Shown here piece by piece: positions 30,382 to 42,221 of a DNA stretch of 64,000 nucleotides. The notes below the pieces were generated by a model. The model did not search any database. It was not told the origin of the DNA and worked only from the letters and a program-made list of their open reading frames with translations. The number at the start of each line of letters is the position of its first letter. The first letter of the stretch is position 1. The DNA comes from Theocolax elegans (Eukaryota; Arthropoda; Insecta; Hymenoptera; Cerocephalidae). The stretch lies in NCBI GenBank assembly GCA_026168455.1, contig CM047428.1:42516769-42580768 (forward strand). Direction: 5' to 3'. A program made the translations under genes and the position numbers.

Positions 30382-31718
30382 AATTATTTAGACTTGTTTG
30401 CAAGTTAAATAATTGACATGAAGTAACATTGTGTGAATCAGCCGCAAAGTTACAATAGTTGTAATATTAATTATTTAAACTCGTGTGTGAGTAAAATAAT
30501 TAAAATTATCTTTATTGCAATTATCTAACAGTGATTACTTAATTTAATATTTTGTATTTATTAAGTATTACTGTTCACGATACTTGTAATATATTTTTGA
30601 AAATTTTTGAGTGTGAGAAAAATTTTTTTTTATAACTCGCGTTAATGGTTTAGACTTTTTGCAAGTTTAACCATTAATGTTAAGTATCTTTGCGTGATTG
30701 TTCAGCAAATATACGAGAGTTATAATATATAATTATTTAGACTCGAGAGTGAGTTAAAAAATTAAATTTTTTTTTTGCATGTATTTTAATGATCGGCATA
30801 TAACCTAATATTTCGTATTCGTTATTTGCTGTGAAATTTTAATATATGTAAAAAACTTTCTTTTCTCTTTTTGTGTGTTTAAATTATATCTCCACACATT
30901 TTTACCAATTATTTAGACTTGTTTGTTAGTTAAATAATTGGTTATAATTTTTTTTGGTGTGTTTGAGTAAAATAATTCGGTGTATAAATTTAACTGTTTA
31001 GACTTATTAGCAAGTTAAATAATTAAATTTTCATTTCCTTTTCAATCAATTTATTTAAAAAAGGAAATATAAATTATTTCAACTTGGTAGCAACATAAAT
31101 TATTTATTTAGTCCTTTTTAGGATAAAATAAATATATTTCGCTGAAAAATTGTCGTTTGGGACGACAATTAGTGAAATAATTATTTTGTTGCAAACCATA
31201 CGGGATTAACAACATTTCGTAAATACCGCTACTGTTGAAATAATTTAATTAAATTTGTGTTTGTAGTGTAGTGCAAATTATAAAGAAAATTTTTTTTTTG
31301 TTTTGGGCTTGGAAAAGCAAAATAATAAATAGTGTCTCGGTGTGTGTGAATCACAAGACACTGTATTTATTTTTATATTTATTTTAAAATTAATTATTTA
31401 GGCTCGTTAGCGAGATAAATAATTTAATATTTTTTTTCTTTACTTTTCTTCCTTTATAATTTGTTGTTTCTGTATTTATTAATAGATTGAAACTTTAATT
31501 ATTTCAATTTCCATAACAAAATAAATTCTTTTCGCCAGTGAGGAATCGTTTGGATTATAACTGGCGAGAGAGATATTTTGGGAAATCGTTAAATTTACCA
31601 TTACTAGTAAATTACCGACGATATTGAAATAATTTGAAGATTTTTTTTGTTAATAATTATTTTTGTTTGCAGAAGCAATTGTATAGAGTCTTGGTGTGTG
31701 TGAGTCACAAGACACTAT
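30382..31718 (+). repeat. Array of AT-rich stem-loops in the LTR-element leader
   Basis: At least eight hairpins of about 33 nt occur every 60-300 bp (about 30382, 30469, 30644, 30731, 30906, 30988, 31099, 31391). The pattern is AATTATTTAGACTTG, a 4-nt loop, and the complementary CAAGTTAAATAATT. Loops and stem bases vary in a compensating way (for example TGGTTTAGACT with AGTTTAACCA). A second hairpin type, AGTGTCTCGGTGTGTGTGA with a TCACAAGACACT partner, occurs at about 31332 and 31688. Two further members lie at 38335-38466, beyond the inserted element. Confidence 0.8.
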
Positions 31719-31919
31719 TATAAACATTAAGGGGGTGCATAGTGAAAAACTATCGTCGAAGCGTCGGTAATCTAGTAAGCTGTAATGTACTAGTAGCGCC
31801 ATCATCCGTTGAAAAATTATATTAATCTATAACCTCACAGTAGATGGCTCCAAAAGTACATTCCAGCTATCATATTCATGCACAAATAACCTTTGTAGAT
31901 TGCATTATTTGACATAAAA

Positions 31920-33340
31920 TATGCAGACGATGCAGGAATATTTTAATCAGAATTTCTACAATAATCTTTTTGACAACAATTGCTATACACTTTCCATGCA
32001 ATCGTTTTCTGCATTTTTATCCGCAGACGATGCAGGAATTTTGTGACCAAAATTATTACAATAATCAATTTAACAACTATTGCTATAAATTTTTTTTTTT
32101 AGTAAAACGTTTTTGACTGTATTACTACACTTTTTATGCATTCGTTTTCTGCATCTGATATGCTGTTCAATGCAATCATTATATGAATTACCTTATTTTA
32201 CCCAAATCTACTAAATAAAAATTTTTGTTGGCATCGTAGCTAAGCGCTAGCTGGTGTTGACATGGGCATCGCAAACAGTAGTTAGATGCAGGACTAGTTG
32301 GCTAGTAGACAGCAGATAAATAAAGGATCCATTGTCATCGCAGTCTGCATTTAGTGGAAGATTCTATGAATGTTGTACTAAACTTCAATCCTAATCCGAC
32401 CACTGACAGGGATGTACAAATGCACTTAGACATTATCCTGGAAGTACCTAAAAAGTTTTTTTACATGAACTAATCATTCACACATATAAAAGAAAACCGA
32501 TGCAATAATTGAATAGTAAGAACAGTAACCTAATCTACAATCGCAACTCTCATAATTACGGTCAATCGGTTAATTTTTCACTAACAAGACAGTCCTACAT
32601 CCTGCACACATAATTTGATTGCACTTCTTTAGGTAGAGAATAAGATCTGCATAATGGTTTGGCGTTGGGTATTATTTCCAAAGACAATAATATGTATGCA
32701 ATCAAACATAACCTTTATTATGTGTATGCAAGTAGTACCTGAAATTTCTCGTATATGGACTGCTTAATTACTAATATAGATAAAAGCCGTTGCATTTATT
32801 GAAGTACTTGGGTTTGGTAGATGATTAGTGGACGTAAATATGGACAGTAACCAACTCACAGATAGAAGTCCTATGGCTACTGTAACCAGCAGTTAGATGG
32901 AAATTCCATTGCTATTATAGACAGCTGTTCGAGGTCCAATTGGTAATTGTATTCAGCATTAGCTAGAGGATACAATGACATCATAGGTCTACTGCTAATT
33001 CGAAAATTGCATGGCTGTCGTAGCTACCTATTAGTAACAGGAGGTTACCTGGATTAAGAAAGACCAAATGAATTTCGATCCGGATCCGACTACTGACAGG
33101 GATGTACAAATGCACTTTGACGCCAACCTGGATGTATCTAAAAAGTTTTTTGTACATGAACTAAACATTCATACAAATAGAAGATGATCAATGCAATAAT
33201 TGAAGAGAAAAAACAGCAACCTATCCTATAAACACAACTCTCATAAATACGGTCAATCAGTTAATTTCTCATCTACAAGATAGCCCGACATCCATCGCAC
33301 ATGATTTGTTTGCAGTTCCTTGGGTATCAAACATAATCTT
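31920..33340. repeat. Direct repeats in the left part of the TTAA element
   Basis: GCAGACGATGCAGGAAT and following text occurs twice about 105 bp apart (31923, 32023). A 265-bp block containing CTGACAGGGATGTACAAATG, ACATGAACTAA and CTCTCATAA-TACGGTCAATC occurs at 32387-32650 and 33074-33330. No coding frame is seen. Confidence 0.75.
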
Positions 33341-33779
33341 TCAGTCAGACGCCATCAAACACTGGATAGCTGGGTATTTATCTTATACAAGAGTAATTGT
33401 AAGAACTCGACAACATTGATGTAGTGAGAAAAATCTACATCCAGTCTTTCGAAATTTTCACCATATAACACAATGCTCACGAAAAAACACAACAATGTTT
33501 ACAAGCCGTTTTGTTATCCAGCTGAAACGGTCACGAGCGACGTGAACCTCACTAGTATCGACGCGGGAAGCACAACTGCGCATGCGCGCACGGACTCTTG
33601 TCGAACGAGAGACCGACACAACCCGTTCTATCGACACTCGCGGCTTGATAAAAGGCCGTGATTTCTTATTAATTTTTACTAATTTGTATAGCATCTATTA
33701 ATGCATAGCAATCTACCACATAACTATCAGAATTAATTAAAAACTATTATTATCAAATAATTTAAATAATACGTGAAAG

Positions 33780-36700
33780 TTTTCAAATTATGCGATATTC
33801 AACCTCACATAACGACGAATATAGCCTACGCGGCCGGCTAACTCGATGACTCGACGCGCGAGCCGGCCGCGTAGGCCTCCGGCCGACAATTTTTCACTCC
33901 TTTAAACGACCTTGATTTTTGTTTGTCATTTTACGAATATATCTAAAGTTTATAGACGTGTAGTTTTGTACAAACAATAACCATGTACAATTTTAATTTA
34001 TATTAAATCAACAATATAAATATTATTTGTAATTTTTCACTCATTGAAACGGCTATTAATTATTCATTTTCTTCTACATTTTAACAAATATATATTAAAT
34101 CAATATATATATATATATCTGGTTTTGAATTAATGAGATAACCAAGTATATTTATTATTTTTTTTTATTAAATAAACAACATAAATATTTTTGTCATTTT
34201 TTGCTATATGAATAAATAAATATAATTAAGAATAAATAATATTTATCAGTAAATAATAAATATAAATAATATTTGTAATTTATCGATATAGAAAAACCCA
34301 TTGCTACTTTATTAGTCAATCGACAGATATTTAAATCGAGTTAATCCCCCGGAAAAATGATTTCTAGCCTTACACACCGACGAATATAGCCTACGCGGCC
34401 GGCTAACTCGACGACTCGACGCGCGAGCCGGCAGCCTAGGCCTCCAGCTGACAATTACTCGCGTTTTTAAATGAGCTTGATTTTTGTTTGCCTTTCTCGA
34501 GTTTATCTAAAGTCTATGAATGTGTGGTTTTGCATAAACAATAACCATGTATAATTATAATTTACAATTTTAACAATATTTGTAATTTATCGCATTTTAA
34601 AACAAATTTAATAATTATTTTTTGTTTTCGTTTTTAATAAATATATCTAAAGTCTATAGATATCTGGTTTGGCGTTAAACAATAACCAAGTATAATAATT
34701 ATTTTTTTATTAAATTATCAATCTAAACATTTTTGTCATTTTCTTTTTGAAATGCCTTTATTTATATATTATATTTTTGTTTCACCTAATATAATTATTA
34801 ATTCAATTATGAATAAATAATATTTATCAGTAAATAATAAATATAGAAATTATTTATAATTTGTCAATATATAGAAAAACCCATTGCTACTTTTCTTAGT
34901 CAATCGACAGATACGTATATCGATTTAATCCCTTCCGAAAAAACGATTTCTAGCCTTACACACCGTCGAATATAGCCTAGGCGGCCGGCTAACTCGACGC
35001 GCGAGCCGGCCGCCTAGGCTTCCAGCAGACAATTTTTCGCTTTTTAAACGTGCTTGATTTTTTGTCATTTTACGAGTTTATTTAAAGTCTACGAATGTGT
35101 GGTTTTGCATAAACAATAACCATGTATAATTATAATTTACAATTTTAACAATATTTGTAATTTATCGGATTTTAAAACAAATTTAATAATTATTTTTTGT
35201 TTTCGTTTTAATAAATATATCTAAAGTCTATAGATATCTGGTTTTGCGTTAAACAATAACCAAGTATAATAATTATTTTTTTATTAAATTATCAATCTAA
35301 ACATTTTTGTCATTTTCTTTTTGAAATGCCTTTATTTATATATTATATTTTTGTTTCACCTAATATAATTATTAATTCAATTATGAATAAATAATATTTA
35401 TCAGTAAATAATAAATATAGAAATTATTTATAATTTGTCAATATATAGAAAAACCCATTGCTACTTTTCTTAGTCAATCGACAGATACGTATATCGATTT
35501 AATCCCTTCCGAAAAACGATTTCTAGCCTTACACACCGTCGAATATAGCCTAGGCGGCCGGCTAACTCGACGCGCGAGCCGGCCGCCTAGGCTTCCAGCA
35601 GACAATTTTTCGCTTTTTTAAACGTGCTTGATTTTTTTGTCATTTTACGAGTTTATCTAAAGTCTATGAATGTGTGGTTTTGCATAAACAATAACCATGT
35701 ATAATTATAATTTACAATTTTAACAATATTTGTAATTTATCGCATTTTAAAACAAATTTAATAATTATTTTTTGTTTTCGTTTTTAATAAATATATCTAA
35801 AGTCTATAGATATCTGGTTTGGCGTTAAACAATAACCAAGTATAATAATTATTTTTTTATTAAATTATCAATCTAAACATTTTTGTCATTTTCTTTTTGA
35901 AATGCCTTTATTTATATATTATATTTTTGTTTCACCTAATATAATTATTAATTCAATTATGAATAATAATATTTATCAGTAAATAATAAATATAGAAATT
36001 ATTTATAATTTGTCAATATATAGAAAAACCCATTGCTACTTTTCTTAGTCAATCGACAGATACGTATATCGATTTAATCCCTTCCGAAAAACGATTTCTA
36101 GCCTTACACACCGTCGAATATAGCCTAGGCGGCCGGCTAACTCGACGCGCGAGCCGGCCGCCTAGGCTTCCAGCAGACAATTTTTCGCTTTTTTAAACGT
36201 GCTTGATTTTTTTGTCATTTTACGAGTTTATTTAAAGTCATTTTGTTTTCACCTTATTTAATATTATTTTTTGTTTCATATATATTAACATTATGATATT
36301 TATCAGTAAATAATAAATATAGAAATTATTTATAATTTGTCATATATAGAAAAACCCATTGCTACTTTTTTTAGTCAATCGACAGTAGTATATCGATTTA
36401 ATCCCTTCCGAAAAAACGATTTCTAGCCTTACACACCGTCGAATATAGCCTAGGCGGCCGGCTAACTCCCGACGCGCGAGCCGGTCCGCCTAGGCTTCCA
36501 GCAGACAATTTTTCGCTTTTTTAAACGTGCTTGATTTTTTTGTCATTTTACGAGTTTATTTAAAGTCTACGAATGTGTGGTTTTGCATAAACAATAACCA
36601 TGTATAATTATAATTTACAATTTTAACAATATTTGTAATTTATCGGATTTTAAAACAAATTTAATAATTATTTTTTGTTTTCGTTTTTAATAAATATATC

Positions 36701-37530
36701 TAAAGTCTATAGATATCTGGTTTTGCGTTAAACAATAACCAAGTATAATAATTATTTTTTTATTAAATTATCAATCTAAACATTTTTGTCATTTTCTTTT
36801 TGAAATGCCTTTATTTATATATTATATTTTTGTTTCACCTAATATAATTATTAATTCAATTATGAATAAATAATATTTATCAGTAAATAATAAATATAGA
36901 AATTATTTATAATTTGTCAATATATAGAAAAACCCATTGCTACTTTTTTTAGTCAATCGACAGATATGTATATCGATTTAATCCCTTCCGAAAAACGATT
37001 TCTAGCCTTACACACCGTCGAATATAGCCTACGCGGCCGGCTAACTCGACGACTCGACGCGCGAGCCGGCCGCCTAGGCTTCCAGCAGACAATTTTTCGC
37101 TTTTTTAAACGTGCTTGATTTTTTTGTCATTTTACGAGTTTATTTAAAGTCTACGAATGTGTGGTTTAGCATAAACAGTGCCAATGTATAAATATTATTT
37201 TTATTAAACACACAATACTAATTTTTTTTTGTAATTTTTCGCATTTTAATACGAATTTAATTATTATTTTTAGTTTTCGTTTTTATGTTTTTCAAAATAT
37301 TTATCAGTAAATAATTAATGTAATTAATATTTGTAATTTATCCACTTAAAAAAACCCATTGCTACTTTGTTCAGTTTAACGAGAGATATTTAAATTGAGT
37401 TAATTCCCCGGTAAAACGATTTCTAGCCTTACACACCGCCGAATATATCCTACGCGGCCGGCTAACTCGACGACTCGACGCGCGAACCGGCCGCCTAGGG
37501 CTACAGCTGACAATTTTACGTGTTTTCTGT
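33780..37530. repeat. Satellite of eight units centred on a GC-rich palindrome
   Basis: Each unit contains the same palindrome: a 16-bp stem GCCTAGGCGGCCGGCT paired with AGCCGGCCGCCTAGGC around a CTCGACGCGCG-type centre. The surrounding AT-rich text is conserved (CCCATTGCTACTTT, AGTCAATCGACAGATA, GATTTCTAGCCTTACACACC). Palindromes start near 33824, 34389, 34975, 35548, 36123, 36448, 37027 and 37448, a period of about 575 bp with one short unit (325 bp). Middle units are almost identical, edge units more diverged, as expected of unequal exchange. Confidence 0.92.
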
Positions 37531-37629
37531 ACCGAGCAAAACTTGGTAATCCTGCAACGGGACTCGAGCCGCGAGAAGTGCGTCACTAGTTATCCGAAAA
37601 TTGCGCTTGCGCATGCGCGTACGTAGCTG

Positions 37630-37712
37630 GTATAGCAAGAGAGAGAGAGAGATAGAGAGAGAGAGATGGACGGAGATGGGTAGAGTGAGAGAGAGGGAGA
37701 GAGATGGGTACA
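37630..37712. repeat. (GA)n-rich microsatellite
   Basis: Interrupted GAGAGAGA tracts; open frames through it are simple-repeat translations. Confidence 0.85.
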
Positions 37713-38029
37713 TGCAAGGCAACCGTGGCCTCTAAATAAAAATATTTTGATTTTTTATCGTCTTTGTTTCCCATTGTTGCCCCGATTAAATAAGCTTAGA
37801 ATGTCGTCATTCTGCAATGCATAAGCACGACTTTTATTATATGTCTTTTATTGATATAAGGCCGGTGTATGAATTATGGTATTTAACGCCATATTGCTAC
37901 AACCATTTGCGCATGTGCTTCCACGCTAAGTATACAATACAAAGTACAGACTAAGCGCGTCGCGCACTCTAGCGGCAAAATTGGTACTAAGATAACTTTG
38001 TCAATAGTATAAACTATTTATTTTTTGTC

Positions 38030-38265
38030 AATATTATGCAAAACGCAAATACAGACGCACTAGATAATGTTGTAATATGTCTTTCTACAAAGTTCCAGAG
38101 CAATACAACAAGGACACCCTAAAAAATTTCTGCACGGAAAAATTACTAGTTTTTCCGTGCAAACTTTTTTTAGGGTGTCCTTCACATATTGACTTCAAAT
38201 TTCGTATAAATGCGTATTATGTGATTATCTAGTGCTTCTGTATTTGCGTTTTGCAAATAAAACCA
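38030..38265. repeat. Small foldback element near the right end of the TTAA element
   Basis: Outer arms GCAAAACGCAAATACAGACG and CTTCTGTATTTGCGTTTTGC are inverted copies about 180 bp apart. Inside lie a second stem, GGACACCCTAAAAAA with TTTTTTTAGGGTGTCC, and TGCACGGAAAAA with TTTTTCCGTGCA, making a long perfect-stem hairpin. Confidence 0.8.
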
Positions 38266-38334
38266 TAATATGTTCATTAAGTGTAATAATGTATCCATCT
38301 GACTCGGTCGGTAATAATTTAGTATGGCACCCCC

Positions 38335-38822
38335 TTAATTATTTAGACTTGTGAGTAAGTTAAATAATTAATTTTAATTTGGTGCAAGTGTTAAGTGTGT
38401 GATTTGCCACAACTTTGACCAACAAAATTTAATTATTTTGTCCTTCTAAGGACGAAATAAATTTCTTATAAAGAAAATCTTTTGGATTTTGATCAAGTAA
38501 ATTAATTTTGTTGGTACACTAGTCGGTGCATCTTTATAATTTATTGTAATTAAGTATTAACCAAATTTTCTTTTACTCGTTGGGAGTAATAATTATTTTA
38601 TTGTGGTGCGTCCAATAAAATAATTTCGAATTGAAAATTGGATACTTCCGAAGTATTTGAAACACTAGGGATTTCATCTGATTCCATGAATACGATGAGA
38701 ATGTAAAGGCAGAGCCTGCACAGAAACCTCCAGTATGTGAGAAACTATGGGAAATTAGGAAACCTCGTTCCAGGAAAGGGAGTGTAGTCCCATCAGGAAC
38801 AGAAATTTCCTGCGAGTCCGAA
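38335..38822 (+). other. Distal leader of the LTR element and gag 5' region
   Basis: Two more stem-loops of the leader family (38335-38371 and 38429-38466, the latter with TTTGTCCTTCTAAGGACGAA) are followed by a frame open from about 38682. That frame (HEYDENVKAEPAQKPP and on) runs into the gag ATG at 38823 without a start codon of its own, so gag may originally have begun further upstream. Confidence 0.5.
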
Positions 38823-40706
38823 ATGTCAGATCGCAAAAGGGTTGCTAGTGACACAGCACCCATTCCTGAAGAAGATGGAGCTCTGTCACCAAGTGTTCAG
38901 TCTAGAAACTCGCCGATGAGTACTGCACAAAGCCCGAGGTTGGCATCAACAGGTGCTATACCTAAACGGTTGGGTGAGGTACTGGCAGTAAACACGATCA
39001 CCACTGATTTCCCTTATGTTCCTGTTTCGGTGCCTGCAACCTCATGCACAACCACTACGTCGACGGTTACGACCGTGACGACTGCTCAACTCGGAGGTTT
39101 TTATGCACCCGCGCATTACCTCCCAATTCGGGAGCAAAGCAACAGCGGACATCTTAGCACTAGAGAGAGTGAAGTGCCAACACAACATTTTGACTTGGGT
39201 TCGCAGGCGGAAGCCGACCGTCGTACCTCACGAGGGTACACCTCTAGACAATACGACAACAGGCAACCTGAGGCTAACACAACCGAACGTCAATTTGTTG
39301 ATGATAGGAATGGATATGAGCTTCCTAATGACGTAAGTGTTCAATCTTACGAAAAACTGAGGTTTGAACAGATACGTCGTGAGACCTTCTAAGACTTGTG
39401 AGGGACAAGATAGAAGAGAGAGGCGTGAGTACACGACTCCAAACAGAAAACCACGACACAACCGTTCTGTGAGTAGAGCCTCAAGCAACGATGAACGTCG
39501 TGAAAGCTGTACGGAGAGACGTACTCATAAACGTCAGTCCAACCGTAAACTCGACGACCGCGCACAGCTGGAAATTTTGGAGCAAGGTCACAAAGAGAGG
39601 TCGGACAGACGTAGAGAAACGCCTCGAGAGAAACGTGCGGCGGACACTTGTGATCAGTGTACTCAGATGGATTCGTCCGATGGGTATCAGTCTGGTCGCG
39701 AACCTACTCGTAGGAGATCCGATTCTCGTAGGGCGGCTGAAGGTCGACAAGAGAGTAGGAATCCTTCTACCGCAGGCATAGGAGTTCCCGGACGGATAAT
39801 AGCGGCGACCGTCGGGAAAGAGACTCCTACGAGGCCAGGCCAAGGTATCGTGAAGACGATAACTGAACGCACGATCGGACAGGGTGTGCACGAGAGCTGC
39901 GTTTCTGGAACATGTCCTTTGATGGTGAGACCAAAAAGGACGCGGAAGAGTTTCCGAACGGTTTGCACGACTTCAGAAATGACAACGAGTTCTCAGATCG
40001 CAGGATGTTCAGTACCCTGCCCAATGTTTTCTCAAAATCAGCTCTGCTCTGATATAGAACAGTTCAGCCATCTCTTCGAGATTGGCGTGATTTTGAGATC
40101 GAGTTCCTAAATGAGTATGGCCGTATCATAAATGACAAAGATTTGCTCATGGAACTTCGATCCAGAACACAAAGTGAGGGAGAAAAGGCTACGACGTTCT
40201 TGAACTGTTTCAGAGCGATCGTAAATAAGTTTAAATGCCCTCCCTCATTAGAACAACAAGTGAAGATGGCCTACTCGCAGATGAGGCCAGATTACCGTAG
40301 GTACATACCAGTACGACAAATCAGGAATTCTGATTTGACAAGCTACGGTAAAGAGTACGAGCAGCATTTACCATGGGATACGAAATTCTCCAGTTCCAAC
40401 GTTAAGCGCGAGAAGCTCGTACCAGAAGCTTTTCCGAAACAGAGTGGTGCAGCACGAGTTTCAGGTAAAGTGGCGACTGTTACCGAAAAGAGTAAGGATG
40501 AGTCTTCTCATTCGGATAAACAGTCGTCTAAGAAAACTATTAAGAAGAAGAGCAAGAAAAGTGCGAAAAACTCGCCAAACTCTTCTTCAAGCGAATACGA
40601 AGCAGCCGCTGTGTACGGTACTTCCAACGTCGCTAATAGTTTTCAGAAACGATACGGCAAATCAAATAATAGAGTGAGTGCTCACAATTCGAAATCCGTA
40701 TCGTAA
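38823..40706 (+). pseudogene. gag: gag: matrix/capsid region, frameshifted
   Basis: First frame 38823-39392: Ser/Thr/Pro-rich N-terminus. The reading then shifts at about 39390 to a strongly basic Arg/Glu-rich segment (RRERREY, RRETPREK). A further shift at about 39900 yields a capsid-like stretch (WNMSFDGETKKDAEEF, NDNEFSD, then LRDWRDFEIEFLNEYG) typical of gypsy Gag. The last frame (40143-40706) continues with FLNCFRAIVNKFKCPP and QVKMAYSQMRPDYRRYI, then a Lys/Ser-rich tail. At least three indels break it. Gag would form the particle shell. Confidence 0.8.
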
Positions 40707-40716
40707 ATGACGTGCT

Positions 40717-41091
40717 TTGGCGAATTCTCAACTGCCCCAGCAAAAGGTTTTTGTCCCACAAATGGCACAATACCTGGTAAGGTATGTGCAACCACAGGCG
40801 ACGGCAATAAACCCAACGAACCTGAGCACTAACTTTGTCGGCGTGTGTTTCACATGCCAAACAGTCGGTCATAGGTCGTCGGATTGCCCGAGCCGAACAT
40901 GCTACCGATGCGAAAAAATTAGGCACTCCGCTGTGCAGTGCTCTACCGAATTGGTAGCAAAGGAGTGCCAGCTGTGTGGAACTAGTGGCGTTACACTCCA
41001 AACATGTCCTAACTGCGTCAGGTTCCTACAAAACGTGGGAAACCTGAACGCAGGGCACCCGAGCTGCCCCGGGCGCCCTGCACTGCAGTAA
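40717..41091 (+). pseudogene. gag nucleocapsid: two CCHC knuckles plus a C4 module
   Basis: This frame continues gag after a frameshift. It holds CFTCQTVGHRSSDC and CYRCEKIRHSAVQC (both C-x2-C-x4-H-x4-C), followed by CQLCGTSGVTLQTCPNC, a C-x2-C-x9-C-x2-C module. These bind packaged RNA. The third module has the same spacing and several identical residues as the one in the ORF at 45508-46440. The frame closes at 41091. Confidence 0.85.
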
Positions 41092-41716
41092 GTAAACCGC
41101 ATGGTTTACAAGGGCAAGAGTTTAAGGTTGGAGAACCCTCTAAACTCTTTAAGAAGTCTAGCAAATCATTTGCTGACTTCTCTAAAGTCCTTAACGGAGA
41201 TGAAATTCCCACGCAGACAGAAGTTGGTGTTGAAAGTAAGTCTGACTGTAAGGATCCTAAATGTTCTGGGGTTTCGACAGATGGAAAAGTTCTTAGAACA
41301 TAACCTGTCAATCCGACCCGAGCTTTGCAAGATAAAACAGAACAAGGAACCTTATTAGACCAACAAAAGCGTGAGGCTAAAGATTCGTCTAAGGAACTCC
41401 AAAGGCAAATATACTCTGATAGCAGAGATATTATTGGTGAAGAAAGCGTAAAGAGATCGTTATCTCAGCCGCTTAGCACCATCGGAGTGAACGACCTTGG
41501 TTGTTGCTCATCGTCACCCCGTTGTGACACACCTAGTAATGAGGACAAGAAGCCCTTGGTGGAGAAGTAAATTGTCCTCAACAACGAGCCCTTGGTGGAG
41601 AAGGTAGTTGTCGATGGTGTGCATAACATGAACCGTACAAACTCGTTGCCGAGAAGTACAGTTCAGGGGGGGGGGGGGGCAGATGCCGTACCAAGTACGT
41701 CTAAAATGACGCACAC
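41092..41716 (+). pseudogene. Gag-Pol linker, degenerate
   Basis: Several short overlapping frames (41101-41358, 41325-41570) of hydrophilic sequence without recognisable domains; frameshifts are evident. A 13-base G run lies at about 41667-41679. It ends where the duplicated pol segment begins. Confidence 0.4.
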
Positions 41717-42221
41717 TGAGAATTGTAGAGAATATTGAGCATTCCATTATTCTAGGTTTGGATTTTCTACAACATTGGAATATGGTAGTCAAATTAGGCG
41801 AAGCTATCTGGCGTATTGGCGAGAGTGATTGGAGACACTTCGTCAGAGATAAAGCTCATGACATTGAGATACAGGACGACCAGCGGAAACAAGTCAAAGA
41901 GTTAGTGGAAAGGCTACTCTTGCCCTCGGAAGACGTCCACGGCTTTACGACGCTAACAAAGCACCACATAGAGTTGAGCCTAGTGCAAGACCGGTTCGTC
42001 ATAGGCCAAGACGTATGTCTCCCAAGGTCCTCGAATTTGCCTAAACTGAGGTCAAAAAGATGTTTGACAAGGGCATTATTGAACCGAGTGTGAGTGATTG
42101 GTCAGCTGCTCCGGTCATCGTCCGCAAGGACGAAGGAAGTTACCGTTTCTGTATCGATTTTCGAGACCTTGATGCAGTCACAAAAACGTGATTCTTATCC
42201 AATTCCTAATATGGATACCAG
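41717..42221 (+). repeat. Displaced copy of a pol segment
   Basis: A 505-bp copy of 42508-43008 (protease end through the start of reverse transcriptase: GLDFLQHW to YPIPNMDT). It differs by single-base indels and lies upstream of the protease active-site region. The arrangement is A-B-A, not a simple tandem repeat, with the right junction at ATGGATACC/AGCATCG. It suggests template switching during reverse transcription, gene conversion or mis-assembly. Confidence 0.85.

Larger units (their letters stand above)
31731..38334. mobile_element. TTAA-flanked 6.6-kb element inserted in the LTR-element leader
   Basis: Starts GGGGGTGCATA and ends with the complement TATGGCACCCCC; TTAA is present on both sides (31727-31730, 38335-38338). 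Removing it rejoins the hairpin array, so it is a clean insertion. TTAA duplication is characteristic of piggyBac and Kolobok-type transposons, but the G5 ends are not classic piggyBac and no transposase is encoded. Contents: direct repeats near 31.9-33.3 kb, an eight-unit satellite (33.8-37.5 kb), a (GA)n tract and a small foldback. It is non-autonomous. Confidence 0.8.

Noticed and set aside
33824..37500. Regularly spaced palindromes considered as a CRISPR array
   Set aside because: Spacing of about 575 bp with conserved intervening sequence is a tandem satellite, not repeats with unique short spacers, and the genome is eukaryotic.
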